From Chloroflexota bacterium (lineage in GTDB: Bacteria; Chloroflexota; UBA6077), in contig JAJZQR010000060.1 of the NCBI GenBank assembly GCA_021806765.1, forward strand, positions 1-23,722: DNA of 23,722 bases, given 5' to 3'. Under the pieces are notes generated by a model. That model made no database searches, had not been told where the DNA came from, and was given only the letters and a program-made list of their open reading frames with translations. Shown here one piece after another: positions 1 through 6,917 of this stretch (positions are counted from its first letter, which is position 1; each line of letters opens with the position of its first letter). Made by a program: the position numbers and the translations under genes.

Positions 1-389
1 AGACACTCCGCCTCGGGGTCCGCTGCTAGGCCGTTCAGGGGATGGAAGGCTCCAGGCTTCACCCCGTTGAAGAGACTCTCCACCAGGAAACGGGAGAAGC
101 TCTGGGGCGCCTTGGGGCTAAGCCCCACGTACTCGTCCATGTGGAAAGCGGTGACCCGCCCCCAATCCAGCCCTGGTATCGAGCCCAGCTCGGCCAGGAA
201 CTCGTTCTGGGAGGGGGCCGACGCGAAAACGATGCGTACCCGTTCCTGCCGAGCCAGCAGTACCTTCATCTGCTCTGCCATGGCCCGGGCAGCAGCGACT
301 CCCAACTCCTTCCGGTTGTTGTAGATCTCCGTTATTAGCTGATCCGTCTGGATCCTCTCCACCAGGGTTGGATATTCTCCGGCAGCCAC
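1..389 (-). CDS. NagB-like isomerase/deaminase (N-terminal part, cut by window edge)
   Basis: This is the N-terminal ~129 residues of a protein of the glucosamine-6-phosphate deaminase/6-phosphogluconolactonase superfamily. The recognisable core is VTAFHMDEYVGL followed by the PQSF and FHPLNGLAADPEAEC segments, which line up with E. coli NagB (FNMDEYVGL, NLLNGNAPDIDAEC); the Asp of MDEY is the catalytic base in NagB. The start is taken as GTG at 389 because AGGAGG lies 5-8 nt upstream. Where NagB has the glycine-rich phosphate loop (GLPTGGTP), this protein reads FASAPSQNEFL, so binding of a 6-phosphate is doubtful. It lies 20 nt downstream of the creatininase gene and is the last visible gene of the catabolic cluster. 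The superfamily assignment is firm; calling it a GlcN6P deaminase would be over-interpretation. Confidence 0.82.
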   Translation of the reverse strand, partial: MAAGEYPTLVERIQTDQLITEIYNNRKELGVAAARAMAEQMKVLLARQERVRIVFASAPSQNEFLAELGSIPGLDWGRVTAFHMDEYVGLSPKAPQSFSRFLVESLFNGVKPGAFHPLNGLAADPEAEC

Positions 390-409
390 CGCATCTCCTC
401 CTCGAAATC

Positions 410-1177
410 CTAAGCTTGAGCCCCCCTCATCTCGGCCAGCTGGGCAAAGGACTCCCGAACGTAACGAACGGTGCCTCGCACCGCTGCGGCCAGGACGGCC
501 TCCCCAAGGGAAGCGGTGGCCAGGCTGGGGTGTCCCCAAACCCCCGACGGGCTGATCTGAGAGAAGGGCAGGTAGTCCAGGTACTCCTTGCTCAGCGAAG
601 GTACGTAGTCGGTCCCCACGCCTCTCACCCGGTCGCCATGGAGATGGAGCAGGATGGAGGTCTCCAGGGCTCCGGCGTGCACCTCCTCGGCAGCCGAGGC
701 AAGAAGGCCGAGCAACTCCTCCCTGGCTACGGTGAAGGGCTGCACCCAGATAGTGTGCAGATCGGGATGGTCGTAGTTCAACTGGCGCACGGTACTCTTC
801 ACCACGTAGTTGCCGAGGGGCTTCACCGTCGACTCCCCGGCTCCACCATGGGTGTTGATCACCACCACCTGATGGATGCCCTGGGCGAGCAGCGCCTCCG
901 TGACGTCCCTCACCACGTGCATCAGAGTGAGAGGCGTCAGCCACAGGGTCCCCGACGCTTCAGCGTGGTTCGCCGAGGTCCCGTAGGGCAGGGTGGGTAG
1001 CAGGTAGAACCCCTCACCCAGGGTCTCCGCGACCCGGCGAGCGATGGCGTCCACGATTATCCAGTCGGCGCCGACCGGGAGGTGGGACCCGTGCCGCTCG
1101 ATGGTGGCCAGCGGCAGGACTGCGGTGTGAGGCCGGGCGGCCTCGATCTCGAAGGTGGTGTTCTGATAATCAAGCAT
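410..1177 (-). CDS. Creatininase-family amidohydrolase, paralog 1
   Basis: A 255-residue protein of the creatininase (creatinine amidohydrolase) family, typical in length for these binuclear-metal hydrolases. The first metal-ligand cluster ERHGSHLPVGAD supplies Glu27, His29 and Asp38. NTHGG gives His110, and EVHAGALETS (Glu165, His167, Glu172) is the family's third signature. The second motif deviates from the usual NGHGGN (NTHGGA here). The ATG at 1177 overlaps the stop of the preceding creatininase gene by 8 nt, which implies translational coupling. Besides creatininase, the family includes formamide hydrolases, mycofactocin MftE and ring-opening hydrolases of inositol catabolism, so the substrate is not fixed. 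No signal peptide, so cytoplasmic. Family certain, substrate unknown. Confidence 0.92.
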   Translation of the reverse strand: MLDYQNTTFEIEAARPHTAVLPLATIERHGSHLPVGADWIIVDAIARRVAETLGEGFYLLPTLPYGTSANHAEASGTLWLTPLTLMHVVRDVTEALLAQGIHQVVVINTHGGAGESTVKPLGNYVVKSTVRQLNYDHPDLHTIWVQPFTVAREELLGLLASAAEEVHAGALETSILLHLHGDRVRGVGTDYVPSLSKEYLDYLPFSQISPSGVWGHPSLATASLGEAVLAAAVRGTVRYVRESFAQLAEMRGAQA

Positions 1178-1910
1178 TGTGCCTTCGTGCCCCCTTCACC
1201 CTGTCCAGTTCGGCGAAAACCCTGCGCACGTGGGCGACGGTGGCCTCCACCTGGCGGAGAGCGGCCTTCTCGCCTTTGGCTGCGGTGGCCTTGCTGGGCG
1301 CCCCCCACACCCCGTGAGGGCTGATGTGAGAGATGAAGGCATAGTCCAGAAACTCCCGGCCCACGGGCGGAATGTAGTCCACCCGTTCCTCCCTCACGTG
1401 CTCGCCATTCAGGTATAGCTGGCTCGAGGTCTCGCTTTCTCCAGCGTGCACCTCCAGGCCCGCCGTCTCGAAGATCGGCTCCTCGCCGAGCGCCGCCAGC
1501 ACCAGCGGAGGCACCAGGATCACCTGCAGGTTGGGGTGCGCCAGGTTCAGCTCCTGGATGGCGACCTCCAGCATGAAGTTGCCGCCGTGCCCGTTGATCA
1601 CCACCACCTTGCGAACGCCCCATTGGGCGAGAGATAGCACCAGGTCCCGAACCACCTCTGCCAGGGTCTCGGGCTTGAGCCACACGGTGCCGGCCATGGG
1701 GCCGTGGCACTGGCTCATGCTGAAGGGTAGCGCAGGCACCCAGAAAGCGCCGAGTCTCTCTGCCACCCGGCGCGACATCTCCGACACTCCGATCCAGTCG
1801 GTACCGACCGGCAGGTGATGGCTGTGCTGCTCCACCGCCCCCACGCCCAGCACCGCGATCTCGGGCCTAGCGGCAGCCAGCTCCTCGCTAGTGCAATACG
1901 CATCCAGCAT
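1170..1910 (-). CDS. Creatininase-family amidohydrolase, paralog 2
   Basis: A 246-residue creatininase-family hydrolase with fully canonical motifs: EQHSHHLPVGTD (Glu27, His29, Asp38), NGHGGN (His108) and EVHAGESETS (Glu153, His155, Glu160). The same frame is open for another ~840 nt upstream, but that is a shadow of the permease gene. The ATG at 1910 is chosen because GGGGAG lies 8 nt upstream and the resulting N-terminus (MLDAYCTSEEL) matches that of the neighbouring paralog (MLDYQNTTFEI). By eye about half of the first 115 residues are identical between the two, so they are a tandem duplication. It begins 23 nt after the DppC-like permease and overlaps paralog 1, fitting a role in processing the imported substrate. 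Two different but related amides, or a heteromeric enzyme, are both possible. Confidence 0.93.
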   Translation of the reverse strand: MLDAYCTSEELAAARPEIAVLGVGAVEQHSHHLPVGTDWIGVSEMSRRVAERLGAFWVPALPFSMSQCHGPMAGTVWLKPETLAEVVRDLVLSLAQWGVRKVVVINGHGGNFMLEVAIQELNLAHPNLQVILVPPLVLAALGEEPIFETAGLEVHAGESETSSQLYLNGEHVREERVDYIPPVGREFLDYAFISHISPHGVWGAPSKATAAKGEKAALRQVEATVAHVRRVFAELDRVKGARRHNA

Positions 1911-1933
1911 TCTTGTTACTCCCCACGGACATT

Positions 1934-2827
1934 TCAGTTCCTTAGTCTCGGGTCGAGGGCATCGCGCAGCCCGTCGCCCACGAAGTTGATGCAGATCACC
2001 GTCAGAGAGATCAGCACGCCGGGGTAGATGGCCACGGCTGGATCCACGCGGAGGTAGCGCTGGGCATTCTGGAGCATGTTGCCCCAGGAGGCCGTGGGGG
2101 GCTGAATCCCGTAGCCCAGGTAGCTGAGCGCCGACTCGGTCAGGATGGCCGAGGCCACCAGCAAGGTCGCCGAGACGATGATCAGGGGCACCGCATTGGG
2201 CAGGATGTGCCGGATGATGATCCTGGCGTCGGTGGCGCCCATCACCCGGGTTGCGAGCACGTAGTCCCGCTCGCGCAGGGAGAGAAACTCGGCCCGGATG
2301 ACGCGGGCCGAGCCGGTCCAGGTCACCAGACCCAGGATCAGTATCAGGAAGAGCAGATCTGTCTGCAGGAAGGCCCCCAGCACCATGGCCAGCGGCAGCA
2401 TCGGCATGGAGAGCATAACGTTGATGAAGCTCGAGAGCAGTCCATCCACGCGTCCACCGTAATAGCCGGCCAGACAACCCACCACCGTGCCGATGCTCAC
2501 GGTAAGGAGGGAGACGCACACGCCCAGGGTGAGCGAGATGCGAGAGGCATAGATCAGCCGGCTCAGCATGTCCCGGCCGACGTCGTCGGTGCCCAGCCAG
2601 TGCTGGGGGCTGGGCGCAGCGAGCACGCTGTAGCTGACGGCGTCGGGATCGAAGGGGGCGACCAGGGGTGCGAAGATGGCGGCGGCCACCAGGAGGACCA
2701 GCACCACCAGGCCGAACAGGGCCAGGCGGTTGCGCCGAAAGCGCTGCCACACCGTGACGCGCCTCCTGCGAGCCCCCGGGGTCGGAGCCAGCCCTGCTGC
2801 TATCGCATTGACGGTTGCGGTGGACAT
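1934..2827 (-). CDS. ABC transporter permease, DppC/OppC type
   Basis: A 297-residue inner-membrane permease of the peptide/nickel (Dpp/Opp) importer class. It has the short charged cytoplasmic N-terminus (RRRRVTVWQRFRRNRLAL) followed by a first membrane segment near residues 35-55, the LGTDDVGRDMLSRLIYASRISL segment typical of DppC, and the EAA-type cytoplasmic loop (LRERDYVLATRVMGATDARIIIRHILPNAVPLIIV) that docks on the ATPase. It ends with the family's GDGLRDALDPRLRN tail. It lies 19 nt downstream of the DppB-type permease and should pair with it. No cognate DppD/DppF ATPase gene is visible, so these must lie beyond the left edge or elsewhere. Confidence 0.95.
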   Translation of the reverse strand: MSTATVNAIAAGLAPTPGARRRRVTVWQRFRRNRLALFGLVVLVLLVAAAIFAPLVAPFDPDAVSYSVLAAPSPQHWLGTDDVGRDMLSRLIYASRISLTLGVCVSLLTVSIGTVVGCLAGYYGGRVDGLLSSFINVMLSMPMLPLAMVLGAFLQTDLLFLILILGLVTWTGSARVIRAEFLSLRERDYVLATRVMGATDARIIIRHILPNAVPLIIVSATLLVASAILTESALSYLGYGIQPPTASWGNMLQNAQRYLRVDPAVAIYPGVLISLTVICINFVGDGLRDALDPRLRN

Positions 2828-2846
2828 AGATTCTATCCAGCTCCGC

Positions 2847-3800
2847 TTATTCGAGCCTGATCCGAGGATCGGCTACGGCGTAACCGATGTCAGCCAGCAG
2901 GTTGCCGAGGACGACCAGCACCGACATCAGCATGAAGGCTCCCATCAAAACCGGATAGTCCCTGGCTGCCAGGGAATCGGCCAGCAGCCGCCCCATGCCG
3001 GGCCAGGAGAAGACAACCTCGGTGACCATGGCGCCACCCAGTAGCTGCCCCCCCTGCATCCCGATCATGGTGATCAGGGGCAGGAGAGCGTTGCGCAGGG
3101 CGTGGCCGTAGATCACCACCCTCTCGGCCAACCCCTTGGAGCGTGCGGTTCGGATGAAGTCCTGGCCCACCACCTCCAGCATGCTGGAGCGGATGTAGCG
3201 GCTCCATCCGGCGATCTGCAGGGTTGCCAGCACGAAGGCCGGCGCGATCAGGTGGATCAACCGATCCCACGGGTTGAAACCCATTCCGATGGTGTCCATG
3301 CCTCCCGAGGGCAGAAGACCCAGCCTCAAGGAGAAGAAGAGCAAGATCATCATCCCGAGCCAGAAGGTCGGGATCGAGATGCCCAGCATCGAGAAAACGC
3401 TCGATAGGTACTGAACCCAACGGTGGCGGCTCACCGCCGAGAGCACCCCCAGCGGTACGGAAAGGAGCACGGCGATCAGCAGTGACGTGATCATCAACTC
3501 CAGACTGGGAAACACCCTCTCTCCCACCACCGAGGTGACATTCCTCGCATACTTGTACGACACCCCCCAGTCGCCCGTAACCATGCCCCTGAGCCACTTG
3601 ACGTACTGCACCGGCAGGGGATCCCGCAGCCCCAGTCTCTGCTCGATCTCAGCCAGCGTCTGCGGGTCCGCATTGGGGCTCGATGCGTAGATCGCCATCG
3701 GGCCCCCCGGCGCCAGATGCAGCAGCCCAAAGAGTATGATCGACACCGCGAGCAAGGTCGGTATCGCCAGCAGCAGCCGGCGAACAATGTAGCGGCTCAT
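2847..3800 (-). CDS. ABC transporter permease, DppB/OppB type
   Basis: A 317-residue permease with the classic DppB architecture. A first membrane helix begins at the N-terminus (MSRYIVRRLLLAIPTLLAVSIILFGLLHLAPG), followed by a periplasmic segment (DPLPVQYVKWLRGMVTGDWGVSY) and further helices. The EAA loop (QDFIRTARSKGLAERVVIYGHALRNALLPLITMIG) contacts the ATPase, and the C-terminal helix ends in ADIGYAVADPRIRLE. A GAGG sequence lies 8 nt before the ATG at 3800. It starts 10 nt after the substrate-binding-protein gene and is followed closely by the DppC partner, the usual A-B-C order. The transported compound cannot be deduced; Dpp/Opp-type systems also carry opines, nickel and other small N-compounds. 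Confidence 0.95.
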   Translation of the reverse strand: MSRYIVRRLLLAIPTLLAVSIILFGLLHLAPGGPMAIYASSPNADPQTLAEIEQRLGLRDPLPVQYVKWLRGMVTGDWGVSYKYARNVTSVVGERVFPSLELMITSLLIAVLLSVPLGVLSAVSRHRWVQYLSSVFSMLGISIPTFWLGMMILLFFSLRLGLLPSGGMDTIGMGFNPWDRLIHLIAPAFVLATLQIAGWSRYIRSSMLEVVGQDFIRTARSKGLAERVVIYGHALRNALLPLITMIGMQGGQLLGGAMVTEVVFSWPGMGRLLADSLAARDYPVLMGAFMLMSVLVVLGNLLADIGYAVADPRIRLE

Positions 3801-3810
3801 GGGACCGGCC

Positions 3811-5571
3811 TCACTGTTTCAGCCAGCACTCGTCAGCGTTCCAGAACTCGGCGTAGGCGGGGGCCGGCTTGTAGCCCTGCACCCGCTTGTTCAGCGCCGT
3901 GTGGTTGGTCAGCCAGAATAGGAACAGGTAAACCGCGTCCTCCGCCACGGTCTGCTGCACCTTGAAGTACAGGTCCTTGCGCTTGTTCCGGTCGACGGTC
4001 TGGAGCGCCTGCTCGAGCATGGTATCCACCTCGGGGTTCGAGTACCCGGCGAAGTTGGAGACCGGCTGCTTGGAGGGCGACAGGTAGTGGGTGGCCATGT
4101 CCGGGTCCGCCAGGCGGCCGCTGTAGGAGTAGGCCATCTGGTAGTTGCGCTTCGGCAGGGCGTTGCCCCACATGGTCGCCACGTCCACCGCTTTGATCTG
4201 AGCGTCGACCCCGATTTGCTTCCACTGCTGCTGGATGAAGGAGAGGATCTGGATGCGCTCCTGCTCGCCCGCGATGTTCATGATCTCGAAGCTGAGCTTC
4301 TTGCCGTCCTTCTCGCGGATGCCGTCGGAACCCACCTTCCACCCCGCGTCGTCCAGCGTCTGCTTCGCCTTCGCCTGGTCGAACTCGAATTTGGGGATGT
4401 TGGGGTTGTAAGCCCAGGAGAGGGGAGAGATCAACCCGTAGGCCGGCTGCACCAACCCCTTGAGCACGTTCTTGGCGATCCCCACCTTGTCGGTGCCGTA
4501 GGACAGGGCTACCCGCACGCTCTTGTCGTTGAACGGGAAGGTGGTGTTGTTCATCCACAGCAGCCAGGGGGTGACGGAAGGCACGGAGACCACCTCGGCG
4601 TTATTCATCGCCTTCACGGTCGCCACGTCCGAGTTGTTCAACCGGAGGCGCATGTCTGCCTCGCCCGTCTGCAACTGGTTGATCAGGGCGTTGGCGTCGG
4701 GCACGATCTTGTACACGATCTGGTCTGGGTAGGGCTGGCCCTTCTTGAAGTAGTCCGGGTTCTTCACCAGGGAAATGTAGCTGCCGGACACCCACTCCTT
4801 GAACTTGTAGGGACCGACGCCCACCGGTGCCCGGAACCACTTGTTCTTGTTGATGGCGTCGGCGGAGAGGCCATCCAGGAGGTGCTGGGGCAGGATCCCG
4901 CACTGGGTCACGATGTCCAGGAAGGGGGCGTACAGGCTCTTGAACTTGAAGACCACCGTGTTGTCGTCCGGGGTCTCGACACCGCTGACCTGATTCCAGC
5001 CCACCCGGCCCCGAACGTCCACGCCGTCCTTCATGATCACGTCGTAGGTGAACTTCACGTCCTTGGAGGTGAAGGGCTGGCCGTCGTGCCACTTGACCAC
5101 CGGCCGAAGCTTGAAGGTGTAGGTGAGACCGTCCTGGGAGATGCCGCCGTTCTCGAGGGTGGGGACTTCGGTAGCCAGGTTGGGGATGTACTCCACCTTG
5201 TCATTGATGGAGATCAGGCCGGCGTTGACCAGGTACTGCATCTCCTGGGCGACGGTCAGCCCGGTGATCGGCCCCCAGATGCGGTCCGGCTCCTGGGGCG
5301 AGCCGATGGTGAGGGTGCCGCCGGCCTTCGGCTGGCCGGCAGCCGGAGCGGCCGTCGCTCCCGAAGCAGGAGCGGCAGGAGCAGCCCCAGAAGCGGAGGT
5401 GGCTGCCGGCGCAGCCTGGGAGGGTTGGGAGGGCGCTGGGGCGCACGCCTCCAGGAGCGGGCCGGCTACCGAGACACCTCCAATCAGAAATGCAACTCGG
5501 CGCAAAAGGTCTCGACGGGAGATAAGGTATCGTTCGCGGTCGTCCGTGGATTGGCTGATATCGTCGCCCAT
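3811..5571 (-). CDS. Dpp/Opp-family substrate-binding lipoprotein with Tat signal
   Basis: A solute-binding protein of family 5, 586 residues with the chosen start. ATG 5571 is preferred over in-frame upstream starts at 5604 and 5688 because AGGGGGAG lies 6 nt before it, and the 5688 start would overlap the preceding gene. The N-terminus carries a twin-arginine motif (ISRRDLLRR, Arg19-Arg20), a hydrophobic stretch and a lipobox-like LLEAC with Cys43. It is therefore probably Tat-exported and lipid-anchored. An Ala/Pro/Ser-rich linker (about residues 44-90) leads to the binding domain, with family hallmarks PVVKWHDGQPFTSKDVKFTYD, GPYKFKEW and RVALSYGTDK. The gene heads the SBP-permease-permease set. 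Family 5 ligands range from peptides to opines and sugars. Confidence 0.93.
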   Translation of the reverse strand: MGDDISQSTDDRERYLISRRDLLRRVAFLIGGVSVAGPLLEACAPAPSQPSQAAPAATSASGAAPAAPASGATAAPAAGQPKAGGTLTIGSPQEPDRIWGPITGLTVAQEMQYLVNAGLISINDKVEYIPNLATEVPTLENGGISQDGLTYTFKLRPVVKWHDGQPFTSKDVKFTYDVIMKDGVDVRGRVGWNQVSGVETPDDNTVVFKFKSLYAPFLDIVTQCGILPQHLLDGLSADAINKNKWFRAPVGVGPYKFKEWVSGSYISLVKNPDYFKKGQPYPDQIVYKIVPDANALINQLQTGEADMRLRLNNSDVATVKAMNNAEVVSVPSVTPWLLWMNNTTFPFNDKSVRVALSYGTDKVGIAKNVLKGLVQPAYGLISPLSWAYNPNIPKFEFDQAKAKQTLDDAGWKVGSDGIREKDGKKLSFEIMNIAGEQERIQILSFIQQQWKQIGVDAQIKAVDVATMWGNALPKRNYQMAYSYSGRLADPDMATHYLSPSKQPVSNFAGYSNPEVDTMLEQALQTVDRNKRKDLYFKVQQTVAEDAVYLFLFWLTNHTALNKRVQGYKPAPAYAEFWNADECWLKQ

Positions 5572-5611
5572 TCCGATCTCCCCCCTATGTTGATTTGGAT
5601 TCATCACGCCA

Positions 5612-6799
5612 TTAGCTTCTGCTAGGTCGGTAACCGTACGCCTTGAAGGAGAGGGCCCCGCTGGGGCAGACGGCGACACACACCGCACAGCCCATGCACT
5701 TCTCGGGATCGATCACCGGCAGCCCGTCCTGCATCTCGATGGCGTAGCAGTGGCCGGGCTTGAGGCAGACCTCGCACCCGGTGCACAGGTTCTCGTCCAG
5801 AACCGGGACCTCCGGGATCATCTCCAGATCGGAGGCCGGGCGGATGTTGTGTAGCGCCTTGCCCACCATCTGATCGTAGGAGGTGAAGCCCATCTCCTTC
5901 ATGTACTTCTCCATCCCCTCGAGGATCTCGGGGATCAACTCGAAGCCGTGCCACATCAGGGAGGTGCAGGCTGTGACCAGCTTGGCCCCCCACAGCATGT
6001 ACTGGGCGGCGTCCTTCCAGTCGAAGATGCCGCCCCCGCCAACGATGGGCAGCGGCACCCGTCCTGCCGTCTGCGCCACCATAGCGTATCCCTGCAACCG
6101 AGCAGACTGTCCTCCCAGGCTACCGAAGCTGCCCCCTACAGAGAGATCGTAGACGTGGTTCAGGTCGTACAGATCCACCGGAGGCAGGCTCAGTTGGGCA
6201 CCTGCCAGGGTGAGCCCGTCGGCTCCTCCTTCCATGCAGGCCGCGGCTACGGCGGTGATGTCCGTCACATTGGGGGTCAGCTTCGGGACCACGGGGATCT
6301 TCACGGCGCTCTTGAGGATCTTCACCACCTCCCGGGCCAGGTCGGGATCCTGGCCGGTGAGTGCGCCGCCCTGACCCTGCCTCTTCCCCAAACGGGTTGC
6401 CGTCAAGGATAGGTTGGGGCAGATGAAGTTGGGCTCGATCAGGTCGGCCCCGGCCTCCTCCATCGCCTTCGCCAGCACCCCCCACGACTCCAGGTCCGCT
6501 CCTTCATGAGTGATGTTCGAGAAGAGGATCAGGTCCGGAACCAGCTTCTTGGTTTCCTCGATGAGCCGAACACCCTCCTCCAGATCGAGACGGCGATCGA
6601 CGCACACGATGCTCCCCACCTGGGGGTCGTGATACATCCGGCACTTCTTGTAGAAGGGCTGCTTTATCAAAGTGAGCTTGGTGCTGGCCGCAGCCGCACC
6701 GAAGTCGTAGGCTTTCTTCAGCAGGAAGGACTTGGCCGTCAAGGGGCTGGACGCCACCACGAAGGGGTTGCGAAACTTGATGCCTGCGAACTCGATCAC
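5612..6799 (-). CDS. PreA-like dihydropyrimidine/dihydroorotate dehydrogenase-type protein with two 4Fe-4S clusters
   Basis: A 395-residue protein with an FMN-binding TIM barrel (residues ~1-320) fused to a two-cluster ferredoxin domain. This is the layout of NAD-dependent dihydropyrimidine dehydrogenase subunit PreA. Barrel signatures include NFICPN (124-129), KLTPNVTD (173-180) and PIVGGGGI. Cluster cysteines are 339, 342, 345, 351 and 368, 371, 374, 378. GTG at 6799 is chosen because GGGAGG lies 5 nt upstream and the protein then begins at the conserved IEFAGIKFRNPF; an in-frame ATG at 6871 lies within an intergenic repeat. By eye the position of the catalytic Cys in mammalian DPD (ACGQDPEL) is Thr148 here (LTGQDPDL), so dihydropyrimidine chemistry is uncertain. 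No PreT-like partner is in the window. It may reduce or oxidise a cyclic C=C or C=N bond of the imported substrate. Confidence 0.85.
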   Translation of the reverse strand: MIEFAGIKFRNPFVVASSPLTAKSFLLKKAYDFGAAAASTKLTLIKQPFYKKCRMYHDPQVGSIVCVDRRLDLEEGVRLIEETKKLVPDLILFSNITHEGADLESWGVLAKAMEEAGADLIEPNFICPNLSLTATRLGKRQGQGGALTGQDPDLAREVVKILKSAVKIPVVPKLTPNVTDITAVAAACMEGGADGLTLAGAQLSLPPVDLYDLNHVYDLSVGGSFGSLGGQSARLQGYAMVAQTAGRVPLPIVGGGGIFDWKDAAQYMLWGAKLVTACTSLMWHGFELIPEILEGMEKYMKEMGFTSYDQMVGKALHNIRPASDLEMIPEVPVLDENLCTGCEVCLKPGHCYAIEMQDGLPVIDPEKCMGCAVCVAVCPSGALSFKAYGYRPSRS

Positions 6800-6828
6800 G
6801 TGAGCCTCCCGTTCTATTCCAAGAGAGC

Positions 6829-6905
6829 GTAGGACAGGGCGCTCTGCCCTGCCGCTCGGGATTGCGATCATCCGCCGCGCGGCGGGGCACAGGGCCCCTC
6901 CCTAC
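6829..6905. repeat. Inverted-repeat intergenic element, copy A
   Basis: A 77-bp element between the MttB-like and PreA-like genes. The left arm (6829-6855) starts GTAGGACAGGGCGCTCTGCC; the right arm (6881-6905) ends in CACAGGGCCCCTCCCTAC. The arms are imperfect inverted complements and would form a strong hairpin. Both arms recur nearly identically, in the opposite orientation, at 17023-17095, while the central ~25 bp differ. Arm conservation with a variable centre resembles REP/MITE-like elements. No gene is encoded in it. Confidence 0.8.
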
Positions 6906-6917
6906 GCTGCGGGTTAC

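Noticed and set aside
1934..2750. Open frame extending the creatininase paralog 2 reading frame upstream for ~840 nt
   Set aside because: It overlaps the DppC-type permease in another frame, has permease-shadow composition (Arg/Gly/Pro-rich) and no family similarity; the ribosome-binding site and the paralog's N-terminus support the start at 1910.
4087..5625. A 512-residue plus-strand open frame opposite the binding-protein gene
   Set aside because: It is antisense to a clear substrate-binding protein, has Val/His/Leu-rich shadow composition and no recognisable domain; long antisense frames are expected at this GC content.
6829..6905. Intergenic hairpin considered as a rho-independent terminator
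   Set aside because: No T-run follows the stem in either direction, and the same arms recur elsewhere, so a dispersed repeat explains it better.
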